This document shows, in pieces, positions 7,231-15,485 of a stretch of DNA of 64,000 bases. Source of the stretch: Streptomyces sp. NBC_00443. GTDB lineage: Bacteria > Actinomycetota > Actinomycetes > Streptomycetales > Streptomycetaceae. The notes beneath the pieces are model-generated. The model was not told the DNA's origin, did not search any database, and was given only the letters and a program-made list of their open reading frames with translations. Position 1 is the stretch's first letter, and every line of letters begins with the position of its first letter. Position numbers and translations under genes: made by a program. The stretch is from the NCBI RefSeq assembly GCF_036014175.1, contig NZ_CP107917.1, forward strand, positions 7,564,001 through 7,628,000, in the 5' to 3' direction.

Positions 7231-10200
7231 ATGACAGAGGACCTCTCACCGGCCGAGCGGTACGCGGCAGCGCGTCAGCGTGCTGCCGAGCAGGCCACCG
7301 CGCTCGCCTCATTCCGCGAGATGTACGACTTCGGCCTCGACCCCTTCCAGATCGAGGCGTGCCAGGCGCTCGAAGCGGGGAAGGGCGTGCTGGTGGCCGC
7401 GCCCACCGGCTCGGGCAAGACGATCGTGGGCGAGTTCGCCGTCCACCTCGCCCTGTTGCAGGGCAGAAAGTGCTTCTACACCACGCCCATCAAGGCGTTG
7501 TCGAACCAGAAGTACGCCGACCTGTGCCGCCGTTACGGCGACGGCATGGTCGGTTTGCTCACCGGCGACAACAGCATCAACTCCGACGCCCCGGTGGTCG
7601 TGATGACCACCGAGGTGCTGCGCAACATGCTGTACGCCGGGTCGCAGACCCTCCTCGGCCTCGGCCATGTGGTCATGGACGAGGTGCACTATCTCTCCGA
7701 CCGCTTCCGCGGGGCCGTATGGGAGGAAGTGATCATTCACCTCCCCGAGTCGGTCACGCTGGTCTCGCTGTCGGCGACCGTGTCCAACGCCGAGGAGTTC
7801 GGCGACTGGCTCGACACCGTCCGCGGCGACACCGAGGTGATCGTCTCCGAGCACCGGCCCGTGCCGCTGTTCCAACACGTGCTCGCCGGGCGGCGGATGT
7901 ACGACCTGTTCGAGGAGGGCGAGGGCCACAAGAAGGCCGTCAACCCCGACCTCACGCGGCTGGCCCGCATGGAGGCGACCAGGCCCTCGTTCCAGGACCG
8001 CAGACGCGGGCGCGCCATGCGCGAGGCCGACCGGGAGCGGGAGCGCCGGCAGAAGTCCCGGGTGTGGACGCCGGGGCGCCCCGAGGTCATCGAACGCCTC
8101 GACTCCGAGGGCCTGCTGCCCGCCATCACCTTCATCTTCAGCCGCGCCGCCTGCGAGGCCGCCGTCCAGCAGTGCCTGCACGCGGGACTGCGGCTGAACG
8201 AGGAGGAGGCGCGGGACAGGGTGCGCGCCCTCGTCGAGGAGCGCACCGCCGCCATCCCGACCGAGGATCTGCATGTCCTCGGCTACTACGAATGGCTGGA
8301 GGGCCTGGAGCGCGGCATAGCCGCTCACCACGCGGGCATGCTGCCGACCTTCAAGGAGGTCGTCGAGGAACTGTTCGTCCGCGGCCTGGTGAAGGCCGTG
8401 TTCGCCACGGAGACGCTCGCGCTGGGCATCAACATGCCTGCCCGGTCGGTGGTGTTGGAGAAGCTCGTCAAGTGGAACGGCGAGCAGCACGCCGACATCA
8501 CGCCCGGTGAGTACACGCAGCTGACCGGCCGTGCGGGCCGGCGCGGCATCGACGTCGAGGGCCACGCCGTCGTGCTGTGGCAGCGCGGCATGAGCCCCGA
8601 CCACCTGGCCGGGCTGGCGGGCACCCGCACCTATCCGCTGCGCTCCAGCTTCAAGCCGTCGTACAACATGGCGGTCAACCTGGTCGAGCAGTTCGGCCGG
8701 CACCGCTCGCGCGAGCTGCTGGAGACGTCGTTCGCGCAGTTCCAGGCCGACAAGTCGGTCGTCGGGATCTCCCGGCAGGTGCAGCGCAACGAGGAGGGGC
8801 TGGACGGCTACAAGGAGTCCATGACCTGCCACCTCGGGGACTTCGAGGAGTACGCGCGCCTGCGCCGCGAACTGAAGGACCGCGAGAACGAGTTGGCCAA
8901 GGAGGGGGTGGCACAGCGGCGCGCGGAGGCCGCGGTCGCACTGGAGAAGCTCAAGCCGGGCGACGTCATCCATGTGCCGACGGGCAAGTACGCCGGCCTC
9001 GCGCTGGTACTGGACCCCGGTCTGCCGGCCGGGCGGTCCAACGGCCACCGCGGCTTCGAGCACCACGACGGTCCGCGCCCGCTGGTCCTGACCGCCGAGC
9101 GGCAGGTCAAGCGGCTCGCCTCGATGGACTTCCCGGTGCCCGTCGAGGCGTTGGAGCGGATGCGGATCCCGAAGTCCTTCAACCCGCGTTCCCCGCAGTC
9201 CCGTCGGGACCTCGCCTCCGCGCTGCGCACCAAGGCCGGGCACATCGCGCCCGAGCGGCAGCGCAAGCGGCGCTCCCAGGCGGCCGACGACCGCGAGATC
9301 GAGCGGCTGCGCAAGGCCCTGCGCGCGCACCCGTGCCACGGGTGCAACGACCGTGAGGACCACGCCCGTTGGGCCGAGCGCTACCACCGGCTGCTGCGGG
9401 ACACCTCCCAGCTGGAGCGCCGTATCGAAGGCCGCACGAACACGATCGCGCGGACCTTCGACCGCATCGTAGCTCTGCTGACCGAACTGGACTATCTGCG
9501 CGGCGACGAGGTCACCGAGCACGGCAAGCGGCTCGCGCGGCTGTACGGCGAACTCGACCTGCTGGCCAGCGAATGCGTCCGCGAGCGGGTGTGGGAAGGG
9601 CTCAGTCCGGCCGAACTGGCCGCCTGTGTCTCTGCGTTGGTGTTCGAGTCGAGGGCCGCGGACGACGCCATGGCCCCGAAACTGCCGTCGGGCAAGGCCA
9701 AGGCCGCGCTCGGTGAGATGGTCCGGATCTGGGGGCGGCTGGACGCCCTGGAGGAGGACTTCCGCATCACGCAGTCCGAGGGCGTCGGGCAGCGTGAGCC
9801 CGACCTCGGCTTTGCCTGGGCCGCGTACATGTGGGCCAGCGGTAAGGGGCTGGACGAGGTGCTGCGTGAGGCGGAGATGCCGGCGGGGGACTTTGTGCGG
9901 TGGTGCAAGCAGGTGATCGATGTGCTGGGGCAGATCGCGGCGGCGTCTCCTGCGGAGGGCTCAACCGTGGCCAAGAGTGCGCGTAAGGCTGTGGATGGGC
10001 TGCTCCGGGGGTTGTCGCCTACTCGTCCGTGGGGTGATGGTTCCCGGGCGGGCGCGGGGATCGTCGTGGTCGGTCGCGCCCACGCGGCGGAGCCGCATAC
10101 CGATGCAGCCCCGCGCCCCTGGGGCAGCAACTCATCGGAGGATGACGAGTTGCTGCGTTGCTCGCGTCATCGCTACATAGCGGTCCACCGCTCCTTCGAT

Positions 10201-10278
10201 CCCCTCGCCGAAGCTCTCCGGGTCGAACAGGACCACCAGGTCGAACTCCAGGCCCTTCGACAGCTCCGGGGTAAGTGA
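7231..10278 (+). CDS. Ski2/HelY-type DEVH-box helicase, 3' end frameshifted
   Basis: A large superfamily 2 helicase of the Ski2/Mtr4/HelY type, probably acting on RNA or structured nucleic acid. The ATG at 7231 gives MTEDLSPAERYAAARQRAAE. Motif I is AAPTGSGKT at residues 56-64, motif II is DEVHY, motif III is SAT, and motif VI is QLTGRAGRRGID. The C-terminal third contains a DSHCT domain (ECVRERVWEGLSPAELAACV onward). The last about 85 residues (from LRGLSPTRPWGDG) do not look like this family and translate an intergenic repeat. One extra G in the run at 10007-10011 would give LLRGVVAYSSVG and a stop at 10035-10037, the ending I remember for homologues. The repaired protein would have 935 residues. 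Confidence 0.9.
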   Translation: MTEDLSPAERYAAARQRAAEQATALASFREMYDFGLDPFQIEACQALEAGKGVLVAAPTGSGKTIVGEFAVHLALLQGRKCFYTTPIKALSNQKYADLCRRYGDGMVGLLTGDNSINSDAPVVVMTTEVLRNMLYAGSQTLLGLGHVVMDEVHYLSDRFRGAVWEEVIIHLPESVTLVSLSATVSNAEEFGDWLDTVRGDTEVIVSEHRPVPLFQHVLAGRRMYDLFEEGEGHKKAVNPDLTRLARMEATRPSFQDRRRGRAMREADRERERRQKSRVWTPGRPEVIERLDSEGLLPAITFIFSRAACEAAVQQCLHAGLRLNEEEARDRVRALVEERTAAIPTEDLHVLGYYEWLEGLERGIAAHHAGMLPTFKEVVEELFVRGLVKAVFATETLALGINMPARSVVLEKLVKWNGEQHADITPGEYTQLTGRAGRRGIDVEGHAVVLWQRGMSPDHLAGLAGTRTYPLRSSFKPSYNMAVNLVEQFGRHRSRELLETSFAQFQADKSVVGISRQVQRNEEGLDGYKESMTCHLGDFEEYARLRRELKDRENELAKEGVAQRRAEAAVALEKLKPGDVIHVPTGKYAGLALVLDPGLPAGRSNGHRGFEHHDGPRPLVLTAERQVKRLASMDFPVPVEALERMRIPKSFNPRSPQSRRDLASALRTKAGHIAPERQRKRRSQAADDREIERLRKALRAHPCHGCNDREDHARWAERYHRLLRDTSQLERRIEGRTNTIARTFDRIVALLTELDYLRGDEVTEHGKRLARLYGELDLLASECVRERVWEGLSPAELAACVSALVFESRAADDAMAPKLPSGKAKAALGEMVRIWGRLDALEEDFRITQSEGVGQREPDLGFAWAAYMWASGKGLDEVLREAEMPAGDFVRWCKQVIDVLGQIAAASPAEGSTVAKSARKAVDGLLRGLSPTRPWGDGSRAGAGIVVVGRAHAAEPHTDAAPRPWGSNSSEDDELLRCSRHRYIAVHRSFDPLAEALRVEQDHQVELQALRQLRGK
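10063..10126. repeat. Dispersed Streptomyces intergenic repeat
   Basis: The segment with GGTCGCGCCCACGCGGCGG and AGCCCCGCGCCCCTGGGG is of a kind often found after Streptomyces genes. It is translated only because of the helicase frameshift, and it lies between the helicase and the convergent helR. Related pieces occur at 60149-60175 and 61327-61353. Confidence 0.5.
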
Positions 10279-12318
10279 CCGGACGCGGTCCGTCGGGGCG
10301 AATGTGGGGGCGCCGATGACGCAGGCTGTGCCTTCGGCATGCCCGGTGAGCCAGTTGGCCAGGATCGAGTCGAGGTCCGACAAGTGGCCGTGGGCGACCG
10401 GAACTCCACCGCTGCGGATGGACGTCGGCACGTTCGCGTCCGGGAGCGCCGCCCGGATGACCGGCTCTGCCTCCGTCATGATCTCTTCCGGTGTCCGGTA
10501 GTTGAGGCTCAGGGAGGCCAGGTCGATCCGGTCGAGACCGATCCGCTTGAGCCGTTCCTGCCACGACTCCGTGAACCCGTGCCTGGCCTGGGCGCGGTCG
10601 CCCACGATGGTGAAGCTCCGGGACGGGCAGCGCAGCAGCAGCATCTGCCACTCCGCGTCGGTGAGTTCCTGGGCCTCGTCCACGACGACGTGCGCGAACG
10701 GGCCGGCGAGCAGGTCCGGGTCGGCAGTGGAGACCTCGGACTCGTCGACGAGGCTGACCTGGGCGTCCTCGCCACGCAGCATCGTCACCAGGCCAATGCC
10801 GTCGTCGCCGTCGGCACCGGAGTTGGCCACGGCCTCGATCAGGTTGTCGACGACCTGGGTCATGCGCTCCCGCTGGGCGGCGATGACGGCGTCGTGCCGC
10901 CGTTTGCGCCGCGACGCCTCCGGGTCGCCGAGCCGCTGCCGTGCCGCGTCCAGGAAGGGCAGGTCGGACACCGTCCAGGCCTGGGCGTCCGCACGCTGCA
11001 GCTTCTGCACCTCGTCGCGGCTGAGCCAGGGAGCACACAGCCGCAGGTAGGCGGGGACCGACCACAGGTCGGAGACGAGGTCGGCCGCTTCGAGCAGGGG
11101 CCACGCGCGGTTGAAGGCCGTGAGCAGTTCCCTGTTCCGCCTCAGCGACTTGCGGACCAGGTCGGGCGAGACGTGTGCGTCGTCACCGGAGGCGTCGCCC
11201 TGGTGCTTGTCCACCAGGATGGTGAGCAGTTCCTCCCAGACCTGGTTGCGCGCCTCGTTGTGCGGAGTGCCGGGCTCCGCCGCCTCGAAGGCCACGGCCC
11301 AGTCGGTGGCGCTCAGCCAGATGTCGGACCAGTGGGTCGTGACCGTCATGCCCTTCGTGGGCGGCTCCTCGTAGAACCTGACGCCCTTCTCGAGCGCCTT
11401 CACCAGGTCCGCGGACGACTTCAGACGGGCCACCTCCGGGTCCGCCTCGACGGTTGCCGCGGCTCCCTCGGTGACGAGGTCACGCAGGATGCAGGTCTGC
11501 ACGCCCTCCTCGCCGAGGCTGGGAAGGACGTCGGAGACGTAGTCCAGGTACGGCCGGTGCGGACCGACGAACAGTACGCCACCCCGCCGGTGACCGAGCC
11601 GGGGGTCGGAGTACAGCAGGTAGGCGGAGCGGTGCAGGGCCACGACGGTCTTCCCCGTGCCCGGGCCGCCGTCGACGACGAGGGCGCCGCGCGACCCCGC
11701 GCGGATGATGGCGTCCTGGTCGGCCTGGATGGTGCCGAGCACGTCCCGCATCCGTGGTGAGCGGTCGCTGCCGAGGCTGGCGATGAAAGCGGACTGGTCG
11801 TCGAGTGAGGCATGGTGCCCCGCGAACCCGTCAGGGGTGAACACCTCGTCCCAGTAGTCGCTGATCCGGCCGCGGGTCCAGCGGTACCTGCGGCGGCTCG
11901 CCAGGCCCATCGGATCGGCGTGGGTGGCTCCGAAGAACGGCTCGGCAGCCGGGGAGCGCCAGTCGAGCAGCAGCCGCCGGCCTGTGCTGTCGGTCAGGCC
12001 GAGCCGCCCCACGTACACCGGCTCGGAGTCGTCGGCGCCGACCATGTGACCGAGGCACAGGTCCAGGCCGAAGCGGTGCAGGGTGCGCAGACGGGCGGTG
12101 AGCCGGTGGATCTCCGTGTCCCGGTCCATGGCATCCCGGCCCATGCCGCCGGGTGCCCTGCGTGCGGCGTCGAGGCGGTCGGTCAGCTCGGCGATCGTCT
12201 CGTCGAGGCACCGCGCGATGGCCGTGAAGTGCTGCTCGTCGGCTGCGATCAGCTTCGGGTCGGCCTTGGCGGAGAGACGGTCGGGAAGGTCGAACGCGCT
12301 GGTGGTCAGGTAGGTCAT
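10132..12318 (-). CDS. helR: HelR-like RNA polymerase rescue ATPase
   Basis: A UvrD/HelD-type superfamily 1 ATPase of 728 residues. HelR proteins of Streptomyces displace rifamycins from RNA polymerase and so protect transcription. The ATG at 12318 gives MTYLTTSAFDLPDRLSAKAD, the N-terminus I remember for HelR. The reading frame extends upstream to 12657 only as arginine-proline-rich noise overlapping the glycosyltransferase. Seen motifs are Walker A DGGPGTGKT (about residue 215), Walker B VVVDEAQELT, GDRAQARHG, the motif LSLNYRTPEEI, and YVAMTRATQQLVIL at the end. It lies 100 bases behind the glycosyltransferase on the same strand, downstream of an RAE site. This context separates it from general HelD proteins. 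A plain HelD paralogue remains the alternative. Confidence 0.85.
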   Translation of the reverse strand: MTYLTTSAFDLPDRLSAKADPKLIAADEQHFTAIARCLDETIAELTDRLDAARRAPGGMGRDAMDRDTEIHRLTARLRTLHRFGLDLCLGHMVGADDSEPVYVGRLGLTDSTGRRLLLDWRSPAAEPFFGATHADPMGLASRRRYRWTRGRISDYWDEVFTPDGFAGHHASLDDQSAFIASLGSDRSPRMRDVLGTIQADQDAIIRAGSRGALVVDGGPGTGKTVVALHRSAYLLYSDPRLGHRRGGVLFVGPHRPYLDYVSDVLPSLGEEGVQTCILRDLVTEGAAATVEADPEVARLKSSADLVKALEKGVRFYEEPPTKGMTVTTHWSDIWLSATDWAVAFEAAEPGTPHNEARNQVWEELLTILVDKHQGDASGDDAHVSPDLVRKSLRRNRELLTAFNRAWPLLEAADLVSDLWSVPAYLRLCAPWLSRDEVQKLQRADAQAWTVSDLPFLDAARQRLGDPEASRRKRRHDAVIAAQRERMTQVVDNLIEAVANSGADGDDGIGLVTMLRGEDAQVSLVDESEVSTADPDLLAGPFAHVVVDEAQELTDAEWQMLLLRCPSRSFTIVGDRAQARHGFTESWQERLKRIGLDRIDLASLSLNYRTPEEIMTEAEPVIRAALPDANVPTSIRSGGVPVAHGHLSDLDSILANWLTGHAEGTACVIGAPTFAPTDRVRSLTPELSKGLEFDLVVLFDPESFGEGIEGAVDRYVAMTRATQQLVILR

Positions 12319-12418
12319 GGCAGTTGCTCCGAATGTGCGGTCGATGGCGACCATCGCGCGGCGAAAGGCGGCGCCTGGGAAGAACACGCGTGGTTCACGC
12401 GGACGTGGGCGGCCAGGG

Positions 12419-13627
12419 TCAGCCGGCCATGTCGAGCAGCAGCTTCGCGGCCACGTCCGCCCCGTCGGTGCGGATCGTCGCCGCCACGGCGGCTGCGCGG
12501 GCGCGGGTCTCGGGGGCCAGGGCCGATTCGAGTGCGGCCGACAGGGACTCGAAGGTCGGCGTCGGACCGTCGTGCGCCGCGCCGATGCCCAGGTCGGCCA
12601 CGCGGCCGGCCCAATAGGGCTGGTCGGCCAGCTGGGGCACCACGACCTGAGGCGCACCGACCCGGGCGGCCGTGGACGTCGTCCCCGCGCCGCCGTGGTG
12701 CATGACCGCGGCCACGCGGCGGAAGAGTGCCTGGTGGTTGGCCTCGCCCACGGCGAAGCAGTCGTCCTGGTCGTCGGTCAGGGCGAGATCGGCCCAGCCG
12801 CGGGAGACGAGGACGCGGCGGCCCTGCGCGCGAACCGCGTCGATGGCCACCTGGGCGGCGTCCGCCGCGGCATGCATGGGCATGCTGCCGAAGCCCACGT
12901 ACACCGGCGCGGTGCCGGCGTCCAGGAACGCCTCCAGGTCGGCCGGCAGCGGACGGACGTCGGGGAGGACCCACGCACCGGTCTGGACGACGTCGAAGCC
13001 CGGCATCTCGTGCAACGGGTCCAGGACCGGGTCCGTCGCCACCCAGGGGCTGTCGCCGAAGACGTGGTCGCGGACGTCGTCCACCGGCGGCAGGCCGTTC
13101 GCCGCCCGGTTCGTGTTGAGTGCCTCAGCGAACAGCTCGTTGATGCTCTGGGCGTCCAGGTCCCACAGCACCCGGTTGTCGGTCACCTCCGGTGGGAACG
13201 GACGGCCCCGATACGCCAGCGGCCGGCGGTGCGGCGACGGCAGGGTGAGCTGCTGGAAGATCACGGACACGGACGGGATACCCAGCTTCTCGGCCACCGA
13301 CCGCGCGCCGGCCGCGGCCGGCATCATGCCGGTCGCCACCAGCAGATCGCAGCCCTCGGCCGCCGCGGCGACCGCCTCGAACTGGGCGGCGATCACCTGG
13401 GCCGCCCGCTCGGGCATCGACGGCGGCGGCACCGCCTGCGTCAGCTCACGGGCCGACGGTCCGACCGGCACCATCGATACACCGACCTCGGACAACCGCC
13501 GCGCGAAGTCCTCGTCCGGCGGCGCGCACACCCGCACCTCGGCGCCGAGTTCCCGAAGGGGCACCGTGAGTGCCGCGAGGGGTTCGACATCTCCACGCGA
13601 CCCATAGGTCGACAACACCACACGCAC
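12419..13627 (-). CDS. GT1-family glycosyltransferase, probable rifamycin glycosyltransferase
   Basis: A 402-residue GT-B glycosyltransferase of the macrolide/glycopeptide type (MGT/YjiC-like) that should transfer a sugar from UDP-glucose to a small hydrophobic acceptor. The GTG at 13627, behind GGGGAG, gives MRVVLSTYGSRGDVEPLAAL. The C-terminal donor-binding motif is VAAVMHHGGAGTTSTAARVG followed by PQLADQPYWAGRVADLGIG. The N-terminal acceptor domain covers about residues 1-200. Rifamycin-inactivating glycosyltransferases (Rgt) are of this family and are induced through the RAE, which is present 60 bases upstream here. The rifamycin substrate is inferred from that site and from helR next to it, not from active-site residues. 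Confidence 0.82.
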   Translation of the reverse strand: MRVVLSTYGSRGDVEPLAALTVPLRELGAEVRVCAPPDEDFARRLSEVGVSMVPVGPSARELTQAVPPPSMPERAAQVIAAQFEAVAAAAEGCDLLVATGMMPAAAGARSVAEKLGIPSVSVIFQQLTLPSPHRRPLAYRGRPFPPEVTDNRVLWDLDAQSINELFAEALNTNRAANGLPPVDDVRDHVFGDSPWVATDPVLDPLHEMPGFDVVQTGAWVLPDVRPLPADLEAFLDAGTAPVYVGFGSMPMHAAADAAQVAIDAVRAQGRRVLVSRGWADLALTDDQDDCFAVGEANHQALFRRVAAVMHHGGAGTTSTAARVGAPQVVVPQLADQPYWAGRVADLGIGAAHDGPTPTFESLSAALESALAPETRARAAAVAATIRTDGADVAAKLLLDMAG

Positions 13628-13686
13628 TACGTGACTCCCCGTTTCCGCAGGTCTTGGCCTTAGGCCGGAGATTCTGCGGCAAGAGG

Positions 13687-13706
13687 GGGGCCTTGCCGCA
13701 AGCCCC
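13687..13706 (-). promoter_or_regulatory. Rifamycin-associated element (RAE)
   Basis: Read on the minus strand, this is GGGGCTTGCGGCAAGGCCCC, which matches the published actinobacterial RAE consensus as I remember it at every position. It is an imperfect palindrome that extends to G6/C6 runs at 13685-13708. It lies 60 bases before the glycosyltransferase start. RAEs direct induction by rifampicin of rifamycin-inactivating enzymes and helR. Confidence 0.85.
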
Positions 13707-13729
13707 CCGATGCGTTATAAGTTAATAGT

Positions 13730-13755
13730 GGCAAGGAGAGCGTGACCTCCTTGCC
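13730..13755 (-). terminator. Hairpin terminator after the allophanate hydrolase gene
   Basis: GGCAAGGAG (13730-13738) pairs with CTCCTTGCC (13747-13755), with an 8-nt loop. On the minus strand it follows the hydrolase stop by 30 bases and is followed by an AT-rich stretch. It also shields the RAE promoter from read-through. Confidence 0.75.
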
Positions 13756-13784
13756 CTTCGTGTTTTCCGGCGCTCTTCGTGTCT

Positions 13785-15463
13785 TCAGGCGCGGCCGCCC
13801 CTGAGATACGCCCGCCAGCCACCGTACGCCGTGATGTCCTCGGCGTCCGCCAGGGCCGCGGGCTCGCACAGGAACCCCGGGACGTGGCTGCCGTCCGCCA
13901 GTTCCACGCGCCCCAGTGCCATCGGCCGGGGCAGCTCGGCGAGGAGCCGGCCGAGCCCCTCCGCCGGGAGCCGCCACACCTCCGCCTCGATCGCCGCGCC
14001 GCCCTCGCCGGGGCCGGCGCTCTGACCGACATGGACCAGGCCCGGCTTGGGCGGGGACGTGGGCAGCGCGTGCAGCCGGTAGACGGGGGCCGTGGCGATC
14101 GTACGGTCGAAACGGGCTCCCAGGGCGAGAAGCTGCGCGTTGAGGGGCTGGCCCGTGAGGTGCGCCCCGACCACCGCGAGGCGGACCTCCGGCTGGAGCA
14201 GGCCGGCGATCCGGGCCAGCCGGTCGTCCGTGAACGCGGGGCCGATCAGCATCACGCCGAAGGGCAGGCCGTTCACCTCACCGGCCGGGACGGCAACCGC
14301 CGCCAGGTCGAACAGGTTCGTCGAGTTGGTGAAGCGGCCCAGCCGGGCGTTGGCGCCGAGCGGGTCCGCGGCCACCTCGGCGAGGGTCGGGTGACCCGGC
14401 GCGGTGGGGAGCAACAGGGCGTCCACGTCGGTGAGTTCGGCCTCGGCGCGTGCGCGCAGGGCGGCGAGCCGGTCCTGGTCGGCGAACAGCCGGTGGGCCG
14501 GGATGTCGCGGGCACGGGTGATGATGCCGGCGACGGTGGGATCGAGGGCCGGGTCGCCCTCGGCCACCGCCTTGTCGACAAAGCTCCCCACGGCCGTGTA
14601 GCGCTCGGCGACGAAGGCGCCCTCGTAGAGCATCGCGGCGGCCTCGGTGAAGGGGGTGAGGTCGAGGGGGCGGATGTCGGCGCCCGCGGCTGCGAGCTGC
14701 CGTACGGCCGCCTCGTAGGACTCGGCCCAGCCCTCGTCCAGTTCGCCGAGCTGGTAAGTCGGCGGGACCGCGATGCGCCAGGGCCCCGGCGCCCGCCCGG
14801 GGAGCGCGGGCAGGACGCGGGCGGGCGGGGACGCCATGAACGACAGTGCCTGCTCGGCTTCCGGAAGCGTCCGCGCGAACACCGTCACGCAGTCGATCGA
14901 CGCGCAGGCCGGGACGACGCCCGTCGTCGGCACCAGCCCCCGGGTGGGCTTGAGACCGACGATGCCGTTGAAGGCGGCCGGGACCCGGCCCGAGCCGGCC
15001 GTGTCCGTGCCGAGCGCGAAGTCGACGATTCCGAGTGCCACGGCGACGGCCGAGCCGGAACTGGAGCCGCCGCTGATCCTGGCCGGGTCGTGGGCGCCCC
15101 GGACGGCGCCGTAGGGGAGCGGGTGCCGACCAGGCCCGTTGCGAACTGGTCGAGGTTGGTGGTGCCGAGCACGATCGCACCCGCCGCGCGCAGCCGGGCG
15201 ACGACGGGCGCGTCGGCCTCGGGGCCGTAGGAGTACGAAGGGCAGCCCGCCGTCGTCGGGAGGCCGGCGACGTCGATGTTGCCCTTGACGGCGAACAGGC
15301 GCCCCGCGAGCGGGAGTCGTTCCCCGCCGGACACCCGTTCGTCGATCAGCCGGGCCTGCGCCACCACCACATCCCGCGGGCGCAGGCCGATCCAGATCTC
15401 GGGGCGGTCCGTGGCCTCGATGCGGGCGTAGGCGGCGCGGACGCGGGAGACAGTGGTGGACAT
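13785..15463 (-). pseudogene. Allophanate hydrolase (AtzF/Dur-type amidase), frameshifted
   Basis: Allophanate hydrolase splits allophanate to ammonia and CO2, the last step of urea or guanidine breakdown by the carboxylase route. The N-terminal part from the ATG at 15463 is a normal amidase-signature start (LPLAGRLFAVKGNIDVAGLP, with the catalytic Lys in AVKGNID, and GTTNLDQFATGLVGTRSP). The frame then breaks at the C4 run at 15114-15117 (G4 on the plus strand). Downstream, another frame continues with the serine motif GGSSSGSAVAVALG and GTDTAGSGRVPAAFNG, followed by the AH C-terminal domain to 13785. One extra C restores TRSPYGAVRGAHDPARISGG and a 559-residue protein. It could be a real pseudogene or a sequence error. 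I favour error because four other genes here show the same defect. Confidence 0.8.
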
Positions 15464-15485
15464 GTGGTGCTCCTCGACTTTCGAC

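Noticed and set aside
12319..12657. N-terminal extension of HelR
   Set aside because: The extension is Arg/Pro/Trp-rich, overlaps the glycosyltransferase gene and precedes a typical HelR start at 12318.
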